This document shows, one piece after another, positions 9,611 through 20,354 of a DNA stretch of 32,906 nucleotides. The notes under the pieces were generated by a model. That model saw only the letters and a program-made list of their open reading frames with translations. It had not been told where the DNA came from and made no database searches. Source of the stretch: Chara braunii (lineage: Eukaryota > Streptophyta > Charophyceae > Charales > Characeae); assembly GCA_003427395.1 (NCBI GenBank), contig BFEA01000710.1, positions 180,295 to 213,200 of the forward strand, read 5' to 3'. The stretch's first letter is position 1; each line of letters begins with the position of its first letter. Position numbers and translations under genes: made by a program.

Positions 9611-9867
9611 TTGCGAACTTCACGCAATACCTTCGTGACGAAACGACTTGTCATTATGGTCAAACAACGAAACTGGATCTCCAGGAACCCAAGGTGGTTG
9701 TTCATGGTGTCCCTCAACAGTCGGATGGGTCGAGCTGCGGTGTTTTCATGCTCACCTTCGCTTCATTTCTTGCACGTGGCTATCCGCCACCATTTTCGAT
9801 AGCCCAAAGCGACATTCCAAACATCAGGCTGAAGATTGTGGTGGACATACTCCAAGGCTCTGAATGA
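9607..9867 (+). pseudogene. Ulp1/C48 cysteine protease, C-terminal part (Gln, Cys)
   Basis: Frame 1 continues the protease domain after a one-base frameshift at about 9,600-9,610 and ends at TGA 9,865-9,867. VPQQSDGSSCGVF (about 9,709-9,747) gives the oxyanion Gln and the catalytic Cys in the family's Q-x5-C spacing, followed by the usual hydrophobic helix. Together with the preceding piece all four active-site residues are present, so the domain decayed only recently. ILQGSE then a stop is a natural end for the large protein. Confidence 0.75.
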
Positions 9868-11454
9868 TAGCCCTGTTATTAAAATTCGCGTAGTTTTTAT
9901 TCGAAAGGTCATAAGCAGAAGTGCGAATCTATTCCCACTTGGTCTAGCAGTCGGTCGGTTCGAGTTGTGCTATTGTTTTGATGAGGTACCGGATTGCGGT
10001 GGACGTTTTGATCAAGTAAACGCTTAGGTGTGTTGATGTGAATATCCCAGCCTCGTGCTGTAGCAATTTTTTAAGGATTCTTCATTTCAAGGAACCTGTC
10101 ATCTTTAGTCGTAGGACTTTCGGCAGCGCGGTGCTGCCGCGCAACATCAGCTAGAGGGTTGTGGACGACGCTTACGTGAAGTACAAGCTTAGATGCCGAT
10201 GTAAATATCCCAGCCACGTAGTGCAGTATCTTTTAAGTAGACGCTTACCTATCGGATGTTAATATCCCAGCTTTGTGCTCCCTTTTTTTGTTTACGGGTT
10301 GTTCTCCTTATGTTCGTGCTGCGTTTGTTCATTTCCATGTTGTGCTCCTGTGTTACTCATGGGACATCTTCGTCCTTTTGTCGACATTGTTGATACTCAT
10401 GCTCGTGTGGCTCGATACTCTGGTTCATTTAGCAAGATGTTAGTGAAAGATATCAACGATTTCTGTTTGGTCGCCAAATCATTTCGTGTTTATCTCTTTC
10501 TCTCGCGAGACTTTGTAATGTTTAAGCCCCCCTCCCCCGCCCCACCCCGACCGCCCAGCTTTCATATGTTTTGGCTCGCCCCTGTTCTGCGCGTGCCGCC
10601 ACATTTTACGGTTCACCCCCTCTGCTTGTCTCGAATGAATGCTGTCTGTTGGTTCCATATGACAATTGCGAACTTGTTCTCCATTCGAAAACCAATTGTC
10701 GTCAGAATGTATGTGTGCTTGAAGTTGTTTTACGGATTCAGGGGTGCACCAAATGATTACCAATTTTGTTATCCCCAGAATAGATCTCATGCTCTCCACG
10801 GAATGCTGGTTGTTGTTTCCGTATGAGAAATGCGAACATATTCGCACTTGGGATGCCGTACATTTGTGATTAAATCATTCATGTCCACAAATTTGCCAAA
10901 ATGGATAAATCGCGAAAAAGATTGTCATTTGAGTCATGTCTTGCCGAATGTGAAATTGGCTCTACGTACTTTGTGATTTTTAGAAAGCCTCTGTGTACTT
11001 TGCAATCTCGGATTTGATGATATTTTGCATTCAATTACTTTCAAATACGCCTCTGTGTACTTTGCAATTTGCAATTTGAATGAATTTTTTGCATTGAATG
11101 ATTTCTGGGAACTCTTCGTGTGTTGTGCAACTTCACCTTTGGAAAAACACTGGGCAACTTGAGATGTTTCCATTTCGATGTTTGCGATGACAAGAGATAC
11201 TTGTATGAATGGATAAGTGTCTTCTCCACACAAGGATTTGATGACATTTTCGTCCGGGAATATACACATGACAAGCCAATGTCCATATTAAATCATCGAG
11301 CGGATGGAGTGCGCGCCTGCTTCTCCATCAAAGTGCGAGTTCAATCGCACTTCTGGTGTGAACCCTGAGCTATCCCCTCGCACTTTGCTTCACGTCAAGG
11401 ACAGGATCGAACGCACGGTCGGTAAGCACCTGCACATCACGAAGCAAGAGCACG
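9868..11454. other. Non-coding right flank of the large relic with dispersed repeats
   Basis: No protein-like reading. It holds three palindrome copies, at 9,919-9,940, 10,829-10,849 and 11,331-11,353 (the last has perfect 8-bp arms around GTTCAA). Three copies of GATGTNAATATCCCAGC start near 10,034, 10,196 and 10,255. A 62-bp direct repeat beginning GCCTCTGTGTACTTTGCAAT lies at 10,987 and 11,049. Open frames such as 10,275-10,826 lack any recognisable feature. I take it as 3' untranslated and subterminal sequence of the element. Confidence 0.55.
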
Positions 11455-12020
11455 TCCCAATTGGAACATCGTCGGGTTCTTGTGATGTCGACTCCCACAT
11501 GATGACTACACTGAACAGCGGCAGGATGACCGGTTCGCCTCTCCGATGTGGATCTAACAGGGGATTCCGTCAAATCTGCTCTCATAGATCCACATCGGGG
11601 ATGGGGGCCGGGATCCGACCACAGTTTGTCTGTAAGGCATCATATGATGTGTCGATATAACCGATATCCAGAACTGCTTGGTGAGCATCTAGTGCTACGC
11701 CAATAAGTTCCAAACACGGCCGCAAAGTCCCCTAAGAGTGTTCATTGTCGGTTCCTCACGTTGTCGATTCCCACGTGAAGAGTACAGTAAACACCGGTAG
11801 GATGGCAGGTCCCCCTCGCAGGAATGGATCTAACGGTGGATTGCGTCAAATCTGCTCTCAAAGATCCACTCCGGGTAGAAGGTCCTGCAATCAGCCACTG
11901 CTTGCTTGTAAGCATCATATGATGCGTCCATACAATCGACATCCAAAACTGTTTGGTGAGCATCTAGTGCTACGCCAATAAGTTCTGAACACGACCGCAA
12001 GGTCCCCTAAGAATGCTTTT
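11455..12020. repeat. Tandem duplication, unit about 275 bp
   Basis: Two copies in direct orientation. GTGAGCATCTAGTGCTACGC occurs at 11,681 and 11,956, an offset of 275. GATCTAAC, ATCTGCTCTCA-AGATCCAC, GCATCATATGATG and GTCCCCTAAGA blocks are also shared. The copies differ by roughly one base in six or seven by eye. No coding potential. Fragments reading CACTTC-TTAAGG-TGGTC follow up to about 12,470. Confidence 0.85.
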
Positions 12021-12501
12021 AGCACTAGAGTCCTCTGACCGCCGAATGTTTGGCACTTCGTAAGGGTGGTCATTTTTACCGATGCAGAAGGCTCGTGATC
12101 ACTTCCATTGCTTGTATACGTGCCGATGGGTGCTCAACGTTGCATACATGTAGTACTGTTGGCCCCCGCTGGATACGTTACCGTCTCGGATGCATCCCGC
12201 AGAAGGACCTCACACGCTGCGGACATGCAAATTCCCTAGGAGTGCTAATGGCAATCCGCGCCGACAACTGATAACGTGCGGGAAACAAATACACAGCAAT
12301 CACCAATGACTGCTTGACACTTCTTGAAGGTGGTCTGCCACTTCTTAAATGTGGTCAGTCACCAAAGAGATCACGACCTAACATCAACCTCGCATTAACG
12401 TTCCCGTCCGAGTGCAAATGGCAATCCGGGAAGACAGCCAATGAGTGTTTAACCACTTCCTTAAGGTGACGGATAACTGCAAATTGACTCGGCGTTCAAA
12501 T

Positions 12502-12503
<2 letters not shown>

Positions 12504-12583
<80 letters not shown>
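12504..12583. repeat. (TC)n microsatellite
   Basis: About 40 uninterrupted CT units followed by a C-rich tail to about 12,597. The open frames across it translate only to Ser/Leu or Glu/Arg alternation and are not genes. Confidence 0.97.
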
Positions 12584-12585
<2 letters not shown>

Positions 12586-12597
12586 CTTCCCCCCCCT

Positions 12598-13981
12598 GTG
12601 TTTCCGCCTCCGCTCGCCGCCATCCCTGAGAACCCGCCGTTGGAATTTCATATAATGTCCGATGCCCGAACCTTTTTGCTAAAATGGGTCGACAACCGGT
12701 ATGTCATGGGTGATCGAATCCAGTTGCAATCTCATATATTGCGGTGATGCCCGTTAATAATCGTTGACGCCTTTATCGTGATTGTTCGCTCGCCTTTACC
12801 CCTGCGCATTGATTTCATTTCACGCTCAACTGCCGTGTTGATGGATAAAGATGCACCACAATTGCCGAGATTCACATCTCCGCGAGTGGGAACTGTGCAA
12901 TGCACCACATTTGTCAGGCTCAGTGCGGGCAAGGTCCTCAGAGTCTTATACAAGAGATTTGTCAACGACTAACTGGGAATTCATTCGGAGTTTAAGATTT
13001 CGTCCTCTACCTTTGCTCGCAGAATTAGTGACCCGCTTAGAGCGTCCAATTTTTGGGGTTCGTGACGCTGTTGAGCGCATTGGTTTTCATCCTCGTCATG
13101 GAATACATATTGACCTTCCGCCAGCTGCATTGGTCGACTAGGATGTATCCCGATCACTACGCACGCGAACCGGCGCACGAAAATTCGACGTCGGTCGACT
13201 ACGACGTATCCCGCTCACTAGGAACATAATATTTAAAATACAACGTGTACACACACACACACGAAACGACAGAAAACAACATAACAACAACACGATAACA
13301 CTCCTAGTCCCTTCAGTAGCCATCCCATAACTTCCCGTCACGGAAATCAGATAGCCGACATTCGCGAGACTTTGTATAAAACACCGTGGGCACAAGATTA
13401 TCTCATATCGACTACCAATGCATGTGCAAGCAAGCAGTCTATTACTAAGTCTTCTTTTTTCAGTCACTAAATTTAATCTAAAATATTATGTTGAAACCTT
13501 GAATAGAATCTTCTATATTCTGAATTAAATTTTTGTTTATATATTGTACAAGCAGTCGCAATGATGGCGTACAATGTAGTGCCCATAATCAAGCGCAGAA
13601 GTTGCACGTTGATGGGCCCGGAGCACTCGGACAAACTTGAAGTTTATTCTGAGTTGCCGAGCGGCGGCCGCTCCAAAAGCCTACCTCGAAGATAGCCTAC
13701 AAGGGAGAAATTTGAACACTGTTGGTGTGCTGGGGTGGTTGGGCTTAGGTGGGGTGTGTGCGTGTGTGATGGGTCGAGTACTCCATGCGATGGCAGTTGA
13801 CACATATCACTGCCCACTTAGCAACACTTGCCAATGATTGTCTCAATTTATTCTTATTTATGTCGCTCCTCAGTTCATATTGCCAACATGAATTTCTCTT
13901 ACTTATATTGCTCTAACATGAATTCCGGCTTTGTTACACAAAGTGAACAATCAAAAGGTTCACTTTTAACGAAATGTGTAT
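12598..13981. other. Intergenic stretch without recognisable genes
   Basis: Small open frames only, none with a motif. A short direct repeat around GTCGACTA-GA-GTATCCCG lies at about 13,132-13,158 and 13,193-13,219. 13,200-13,560 is AT-rich with a short (CA)n. Sequence abruptly becomes retroelement-derived at about 13,982, which marks a truncation breakpoint of the minus-strand element. Confidence 0.5.
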
Positions 13982-14131
13982 TTAATGGTCTTTTCCAGAT
14001 TGAGAGAGAATGGATCCGGGTCGTCCCGTCTTCCGGACGGTTTCTAATGATATGGCTACTGTGGACGATCTCGTATCAATAAGGGCGTTAAACAGCTTGC
14101 CCCAGACTTTGCAATCACACGCGGCGTTTTT
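13982..14131 (-). pseudogene. Truncated retropepsin fragment following Gag
   Basis: The Gag frame continues past the TAG. It reads WGKLFNALIDTRSSTVAISL, the start of an aspartic protease whose DTGS active-site motif has become DTRS (codons at 14,077-14,063). The Gly to Arg change would abolish activity. The reading ends at TAA 13,984-13,982 after about 50 codons and no RT, RNase H or integrase follows, so pol is deleted here. Confidence 0.75.
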
Positions 14132-15781
14132 CTACAATATTGGCCGAACTCGTACGAAGTGATCTTTTTCTGCTAACGAGATCGCTGCTATAAGTGCGGT
14201 TTTAGGTTCCGGTTCTCTCGTGTCAGGCTCGGGGGGTGCAACGTCCTCGCCTCCTTCCTTCTTCCTCAACATTCGCTGTATGCTCTGATAAGTGAAGCGC
14301 TTTTGATTTTTCTGGCGATGTTGCAAAAGTTTATCATTTGCCGCTTTAGATATGGTGAGCAGATGCCCCACCGGGATCGGAACACGGATATCCAATTGCT
14401 TGAGTGATCGTAACACATCAATTTCTCCCGTCCGAAATTGTGGACCGGGATTAGATTCGCGATCGACCGATTCGAGATCATCATGAGCCGATCGGATTGC
14501 TCCGATCATGCCTGCAAGATGAAGATACTCGAGTGGATCGACTACGTCAACAGCGTCAGAGGAAGAAGTTATCGAGGTCCACGCCGTTGCCGTCGAAAGG
14601 GAGGGCTGTTCGGGGGCATACATCGCTAGTTCCCCTCCTTGGACTATGTCCATTAGTGCGGCCACTCGTCCTTGATTCAGAGCTACGGGGGCCGCAGCAG
14701 GTAGGGGCTGAGTAAGTTTTGGCTGTGGACAGTCCCAGGCGAAATGCCCGGGCAGTTTGCAGTTAAAACATTCGACCTTCCCTGCTGGGTTAGCGGGATG
14801 AGGGAACGGTGGTGCGTATCGAGGTGCAGGAGGGGCAGGTAAGAGTGGAAAGAACACGGGAGCAGGTCGAGCTGGAACTGGGTTAGGCTTGATTAGCCTG
14901 CTCATTATCTGTTCCATCTGCTCCATGTGAGCGGCTTGCATTTGGATCAAGTTGCTCATCCATTCGGACTGCTTAGTAGTGGCCGTATGGATCATTTGGG
15001 CAAGATGTAAGTTTGTTACGACCGGCGAGGGGGGTTTGTGGGAGATTCTGCTCTTAATTGCTGCTATTGGTTGATTCACTGGGGGAGAGGAAGAAGAAGC
15101 AGGGGGGATATCGGAAGCGATCCCGTCGGGAAGGTCATGGTCGGGGGGGGGATAAAACCGTTCTTCCGCCCGCAACCACGATCGCCTTTTAGCCGCTACA
15201 TCCTGTATGGTGTCCGTAATATCTTCATGTCCCTGACTGATATATTTTTTTGGCTCAGTCAAGTCTAATTCCAGCGCTTTAGCGATGATAGCAGATAGCT
15301 GGTGTGTCTTTGGCGGGACCTTTTTCTGTAACTTCCCTTTCAACGTCCGACTTCGTAGGTGATCGATGAATAAATCTCGAGAGGATGTCTCGTCTCGCCT
15401 TGATTTGTCCAACGTGGTTTGAAATCGATCCACGAAATCGGGCAGCAATTCCCCCGGTCCTTGTGGCCAAGTTTTGAGCACGTACCAGGCGGCATCTTCA
15501 CTGACAGTATCGAATCGAGCCAAGAATGCTTGTTTGAAAGTATTCCAAACTACCCACGTATGCTTTCTAAACCAGTCATGCAACATATTGCGGAGTAGCA
15601 AGGTAAGAACGCGTGGAAGATCACCCGCGCTGTAGCCTTGAGCTTCGACGACTTCCAGCCAAGCCTCGGGATGGGTATGGTTAGGGAAGAAGGGGAAAAG
15701 GGCAGGAATGCCAACGATCACTCTAGTACCGTCTGCCATTGGCATTGCGGGTGCAACCGCACCAGATCGAGACCTGGTCAC
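14132..15781 (-). pseudogene. Ty3/gypsy-type Gag with CCHC zinc knuckle
   Basis: An open frame of 549 codons. The capsid-type region lies at about residues 20-155, with FPNHTHPEAWLEVV, HDWFRKH, FKQAFLARFD and FVDRFQTTLDK blocks typical of plant retrotransposon Gag. A Pro-rich linker follows, then a nucleocapsid knuckle with Cys338, Cys341, His346 and Cys351 (C-x2-C-x4-H-x4-C). The C-terminal part is basic and helical. Gag coats the element's RNA in cytoplasmic particles. The first codon of the conserved MTRSRSG-like start reads GTG, so initiation may be lost or may use ATG at 15,745. TAG at 14,134-14,132 separates it from the protease, where related elements usually read through. The PBS upstream and the protease downstream support the identity. 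Classed as a pseudogene because the element is truncated. Confidence 0.85.
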
Positions 15782-15862
15782 TGGGCGATCTTGATGAACT
15801 AGTTGAGGGTTTCTCCTACCTCTCGCTAGTTCGACTCACTATTATCAGAACCGACATGTGTC

Positions 15863-15875
15863 GGCTCCGATACCA
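15863..15875 (-). promoter_or_regulatory. Primer binding site, tRNA-iMet type
   Basis: Read on the minus strand, TGGTATCGGAGCC differs at one base from the PBS complementary to plant initiator tRNA-Met (TGGTATCAGAGCC). It lies about 80 bp upstream of gag on the same strand, the expected place, and would prime minus-strand DNA synthesis of the retroelement. Confidence 0.75.
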
Positions 15876-15886
15876 ACCTCACGCTC

Positions 15887-18840
15887 TGTGCTGCTTTTCG
15901 TATGTAGTGCTAAAAGGTGCGAAAAAAGACCCAGAAAAACAGCAAGATGGGGCGTGCCAAGGAGTTTTGGAAATTGAGTGTGGGGAAACAGACAGAACTG
16001 AAATCCTCCGTGTAGGTCCGATGAAGTAAGTCGATCGTTTTTCGTGCGTCGCGGATTGCGCGCGTGGGTTTAGCGCGAAAGGAGAGAGAAACACAAATTC
16101 AATCCAAAAAATATTGTCGGACTTCCCACCGTGCTACGGCGCGTCATTTGGAACAAAAAGGCTTTGGCACGCCTCGCGTGTCTCGTTTGCGTATTAGGTC
16201 CCGACAACGCTCAGTGGTCAGTTCTGAGTCTGACGTGGAAGGCCGCAATCGTGTGGCTCTTTCTCTGTGTTCGTCTTCACTCCGCACACGGTAGTGGAAG
16301 TCCCTGGATTCGTAGCGCTCGAAGCGCTGGCACTCAGTGCACAGGGTGCGAGGCCAGTGGGGTTCCACTGCCGTCCACGGAATGACGATCAACTCATTAA
16401 AAGGCAATAATACTGAATAAGGTGGAAAATGCGTATCGATAATTACAAACCCAGCCTCCACGAATCCCGAACAACGATCTTCCGGAGGGAAGGAATATCA
16501 TACACGTGTCCTTTCCTCGTGGTATGGGAAGGGTCGCGTTGTCGTGGGAGATACGGGAATCTGGCGCCCGATCGAAGGGCGTTCGCCAGTCCACATATCA
16601 ATCAATCGCAAATACCGCAAGACGTCATAAAAAAGAAACCAACATCACAAAACCCAATTAATTCTTTCAGTACGCGAGAAGAAGAAAACCTATCGAACTA
16701 GCTAGGCCGGGCACTTAACCGAATTGGTGGGCGCCTTATTTTATTGGGCCGCCCTGAAGGTCGGACGCTGATGTCGTGAAGCATAAGGCAGATGGCATGC
16801 GCTACGAATCCAATGCGATAAATCTAAACACTCTTTCATTCTCGAACAAAAGCCCATCAAGATTAAATAACCACTGCTCTTCACACATACATCTACTGTG
16901 GAAGGTGCGAAAATGACATATGCACATGGATCAGAAATGGACCGGGCGACAATACACACGCATTCACCGTTCATAAGACAGAACGACAGAGTCCCTTCTG
17001 CATTCGAGGATTACCTAGGAAACTAATGGAAGAGTTCCGGAAGAAGTTCTTTCACCCAGGCAAACACACAGATTCATTCCCATTCAAGAGAAAGAGAGAG
17101 AGGAAACATCAAGGCACATCGTCTTTCAAAGATAGAGAAGAGAGAGAGAGAGATGAGGAAGGAATATCGGGACAGAAGAGGACAAAATCCGAAAGAGGAA
17201 GTTCGACATTGTCGCCGCACACTCACGCAAGAAGATAAAGATCCGCAACAACAAAGGCGTATTCGCCATGAATTCCAATATGGCACCGGGCCAATCATCC
17301 ACTCAACTCCAATCATCAATCCTCATACCCGCACCGATGATCCCGGTCGCCGCATGCTAACTCCCACCACTGCGATCGTCACCCCGCCGACGCAAGTTCG
17401 ACGCGGTTCGCCCAGATCCCACAGTCCGTCGTAGCGATCAAGCGCGCAACCGGCCAACCCGTCGTCAGCCCGACAGGACTTTCCGAATCGCACCAAACAC
17501 TCTGCCTAGCCACTGCTTCCCGAAAGCTGGCTCGGGAGTCGAGAACGTAAGAGAGATTTGCGGACTCGTTTGCGGAATTTATAGCAGCGAGGAGGGAGAC
17601 GAAGGAGGGAGAATGCAGGGGGAAAGTCGAAGCGTAAGAAGAGAAGCAGGAGGAGAAGACCTGGCGAGAAGCGCGCTATAGAAGCCATGTTGATCCTTCG
17701 AAACTCGTCGATTGGCCAATCAGACTCGTCGCGCAATAGGCTGATCCTATCGTACCACGCGTCTGATTGGCGATCAGACTTCGCAAGCTTTGCTCGAAGA
17801 GCGAGAAAAGAAAAGGCGCGATAAGTAGCGCAAGACGGGTTCAAGATTCAGATGATCAAGAAAGGGAAATGGGCGCGCAAAGAGCAGAGCGGGAGAGAGA
17901 GAGAGGGAGAAAAACAGTTACGAGGAGAGAGGAAGAGGAGGAGGAAGGAAAAAGGAGCGTGGGAGAGAGCGATGCGGGGGACAGAGCGGAGAAAGCTTTG
18001 CATGCGTAGCGCGGTCAACAAAAAAAGAGAAAAGGCACCGAAAAAGTTACAGCTTGACTACGTCCTAAACCATTTCAAAATTGAAATCATCATATCCACG
18101 CGCGAAAGAGCGACGCGGGAAAAAAAAGTCCTACGCCTATTCGTATCCCCACAAAATTCCGAAAGTTTTCCCCCGACGCAACCAAGAACATTCACACAAA
18201 AAGGACACGTCGAAGTTCCGCTTATCTCGGAATTCCCAACTGTCGGGCCCCATTCCCAGTGCGCTCGCTAAGGCGTACGTAAATTCCTATGTATTTCCCG
18301 AATTGCAAAAAGAAAAGGCAGAACCCGGGAATCGCAAAAGCTTCCGAAAGATGGGGGCCCAAAACGCGGCACCCGAAATCAAGAAAACGAAACGGGGTTT
18401 CTATGGGGTTGGTATGATACAGGAAAAATTCAAGCAAAAAAGGGTACGAAAGATAGCACGGGTTCGGGAAGTAGTTCGTCACAGAAGTGGTGGATAAGGA
18501 TATAGGAGAGGAGTATGCCGAAGAGGAAGGGGCAGAAGGTTACTTACCTGAGCTTGGAGTGCGGAGCGACGAGGAGTCTTCATCAACGATCGCTGCCAAA
18601 GAGAGAAGCACCCTTACCCCTTACCTGGCTCCATGTGTGTGTGTATCTCTTCTCCTTATCCTCTCCGGGGTCACTGCTGCTGCTGTCAAATCAGAGTCAC
18701 AGGGTCTACAGTCTGGATGGTTGTCATGTTGGAGTTTAGAGTGATCAGAGGATCAGAGTCCTTCTCTTCTCGAACCCTCTAGTCCGGAGTTTGCGCTATA
18801 CTCAAGATAGGAGCATGGCAGTTTGCCACATCAGCTACAA
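15887..18840 (-). other. Probable 5' LTR or leader region of the minus-strand gypsy element
   Basis: The region just beyond the PBS should be the 5' LTR; a possible inner boundary is the TG at about 15,887. I cannot find the matching 3' LTR because that side is truncated, so the outer limit is unknown. No protein-like frame is present. It is purine-rich on the plus strand between about 17,080 and 18,000. A minus-strand TATA box is listed separately. A minus-strand AG/GTAAGTAA donor at about 18,549-18,539 hints at a spliced transcript. Confidence 0.3.
17576..17583 (-). promoter_or_regulatory. Minus-strand TATA box (TATAAATT)
   Basis: TATAAATT on the minus strand points towards the gag gene and is followed at the right distance by a C/T-rich stretch. 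It could be the U3 promoter of the gypsy element. It is a single short motif, so chance is possible. Confidence 0.3.
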
Positions 18841-19489
18841 GTAAGGTACCGAGTCTAATCAAACTGGGTAAAGATAAGTGTGATTGAAGTGAGACCCAAG
18901 TATCTGATTAAGTGATTACTCCAGTGCCTAGCTGCGCAAGAGGACAACAAACAGAGTTAGCATAAGAAAGAAAAAAAAGAAATACATATAAGGAAGTGAG
19001 AAAGTTCCAACCAGCCAGTGAACCGCAGAAAGCATCAACTGGACCTTTGACCTATAGCATTGTTCTGATCAGTTCGACATTTGGATCTGAAGGCAAGCAA
19101 CAAGGAAGAGAAAAAGAAAAAAGGTATATTACTATATTTAAGTCTGAAATTCGTTGTTATTGAAACAGTGACACCCAGAATTCAAAAAAAAAAAAAAAAA
19201 ACTAAGCAAAGTGTTCTAGTCCATCCACATCTACGAATAGTAAGTTGAGACTCAGTTGGGAAGCCTACCTGGTGGGACCTGCGGAGGGTATCATGTGATA
19301 AGTCCCATCATGGTGGACGATTTCCCTATGCAGGGCTTGATGGCCCTTTCCATATTGTTGGGCCTGCTGTTTCGAGTGATGTTTCCCCTGGGCTTCGGGA
19401 GGGTAAGCATCTCCCGTATGATTATGCGCTCAGGAGCAGTGAGCCTAGGGCCCACACCTGTTGAGCACGCTGAGGTTGACGGCCGACAG
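18841..19489. other. Unassigned stretch between two gypsy elements
   Basis: No protein-like frame and no PBS match that I can find. It contains an A-rich run at about 19,184-19,201. It may hold the degraded 5' end of the plus-strand element that follows. A short open frame at 19,256-19,540 runs into the Lys/Glu-rich gag-like sequence but has no recognisable domain before 19,490. Confidence 0.4.
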
Positions 19490-20354
19490 GCAGAAAAGAA
19501 GAAGGAAAGAGAAGAAAGAAAGAGAAGGAAGAGGAATTAAAGAAGAAGGCCCAGCTAGAAGAAGAAGAATTAAGGAAGAAGTTAAAAGAGAAGTTGGACC
19601 AGGAAATAAAGGAAGAATTGCAGACTATTGAAGAAGAACAAGAGTCTGAGGAAGAAGGAGAAAGACTTGTCAGGCGGCATGCCGGAGGGGGTGAAACCAG
19701 CCAAACAGCAGGAGAACTTGACGTCAAACCGCTGGACTGGTACGATTAGTATGCCTACTTCAGTGATAGACCAGAAGAAACGGAAGAAGAAAGGGACGTA
19801 TTCGTTGTGAGATTGGCGACTGTGACAAATCAAAATGAGAGAGAACACATGCTTGAAGAAAAACGCGCCGAGCTGCACAGCAAAATGTTGGCAGCAAAGT
19901 GAAAGGAACTTGATGACATAAAGAAGTTACAGGCAGACGGAAAGAGATTACATAGCGAGTTGGAGGCACAAAAAGATAAACAGGCAGCCACCGAAGAGAA
20001 ACTTGCTCTCTTAACCGAAACGGTTCTCCACACCAAGCAAGAAGTCGCTGCAATCAACCGGACTCTACAAAAGGTTGAAAGTAATCAACATTAATTTGAA
20101 AATGTCTGGAACACCTTTCTGCAGAAGTCCGCAAAAGACGTAGATCTGCATATTCAGTCCTGCATCATGAAATTGGATGATCACATCACCCAAACCTTCA
20201 CTCCGACCGTGATTGAGAGGATAGTGCAGAGCAGCGGCGGAGGAGGAGGCGGTGGTGGAGACGGGGATGGAGGCGATGGAGATAAAAAAGGAAAGGGAGT
20301 GCAGCTGGAAGGAGCGGGGCCTATGGTGACGTTTTGGAAGCCCCGCACCGACTA
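19490..20354 (+). pseudogene. Gag-like coiled-coil block, copy A
   Basis: A Lys/Glu-rich reading typical of a long coiled coil (about 19,490-19,660) leads into KLALLTE, TLQKVESNQ and ENVWNTFLQK blocks. A Gly/Asp-rich hinge (GGGGGGDGDGGDGDKKGKG, about 20,237-20,296) and TD-stop follow at about 20,354. Several in-frame stops (for example after LDWYD at about 19,747 and after MLAAK at 19,900) and frame changes break it. The same peptide blocks recur at 21,930-22,338, where the frame is intact. No zinc knuckle is visible. Position directly before RT suggests a Gag C-terminal region of a plant gypsy element; the family is inferred from context. Confidence 0.55.

Noticed and set aside
18530-18620. 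Possible U1 snRNA copy because ACTTACCTG occurs at about 18,541
   Set aside because: The bases after it do not follow the U1 sequence. It is better read as a minus-strand splice donor AG/GTAAGTAA.
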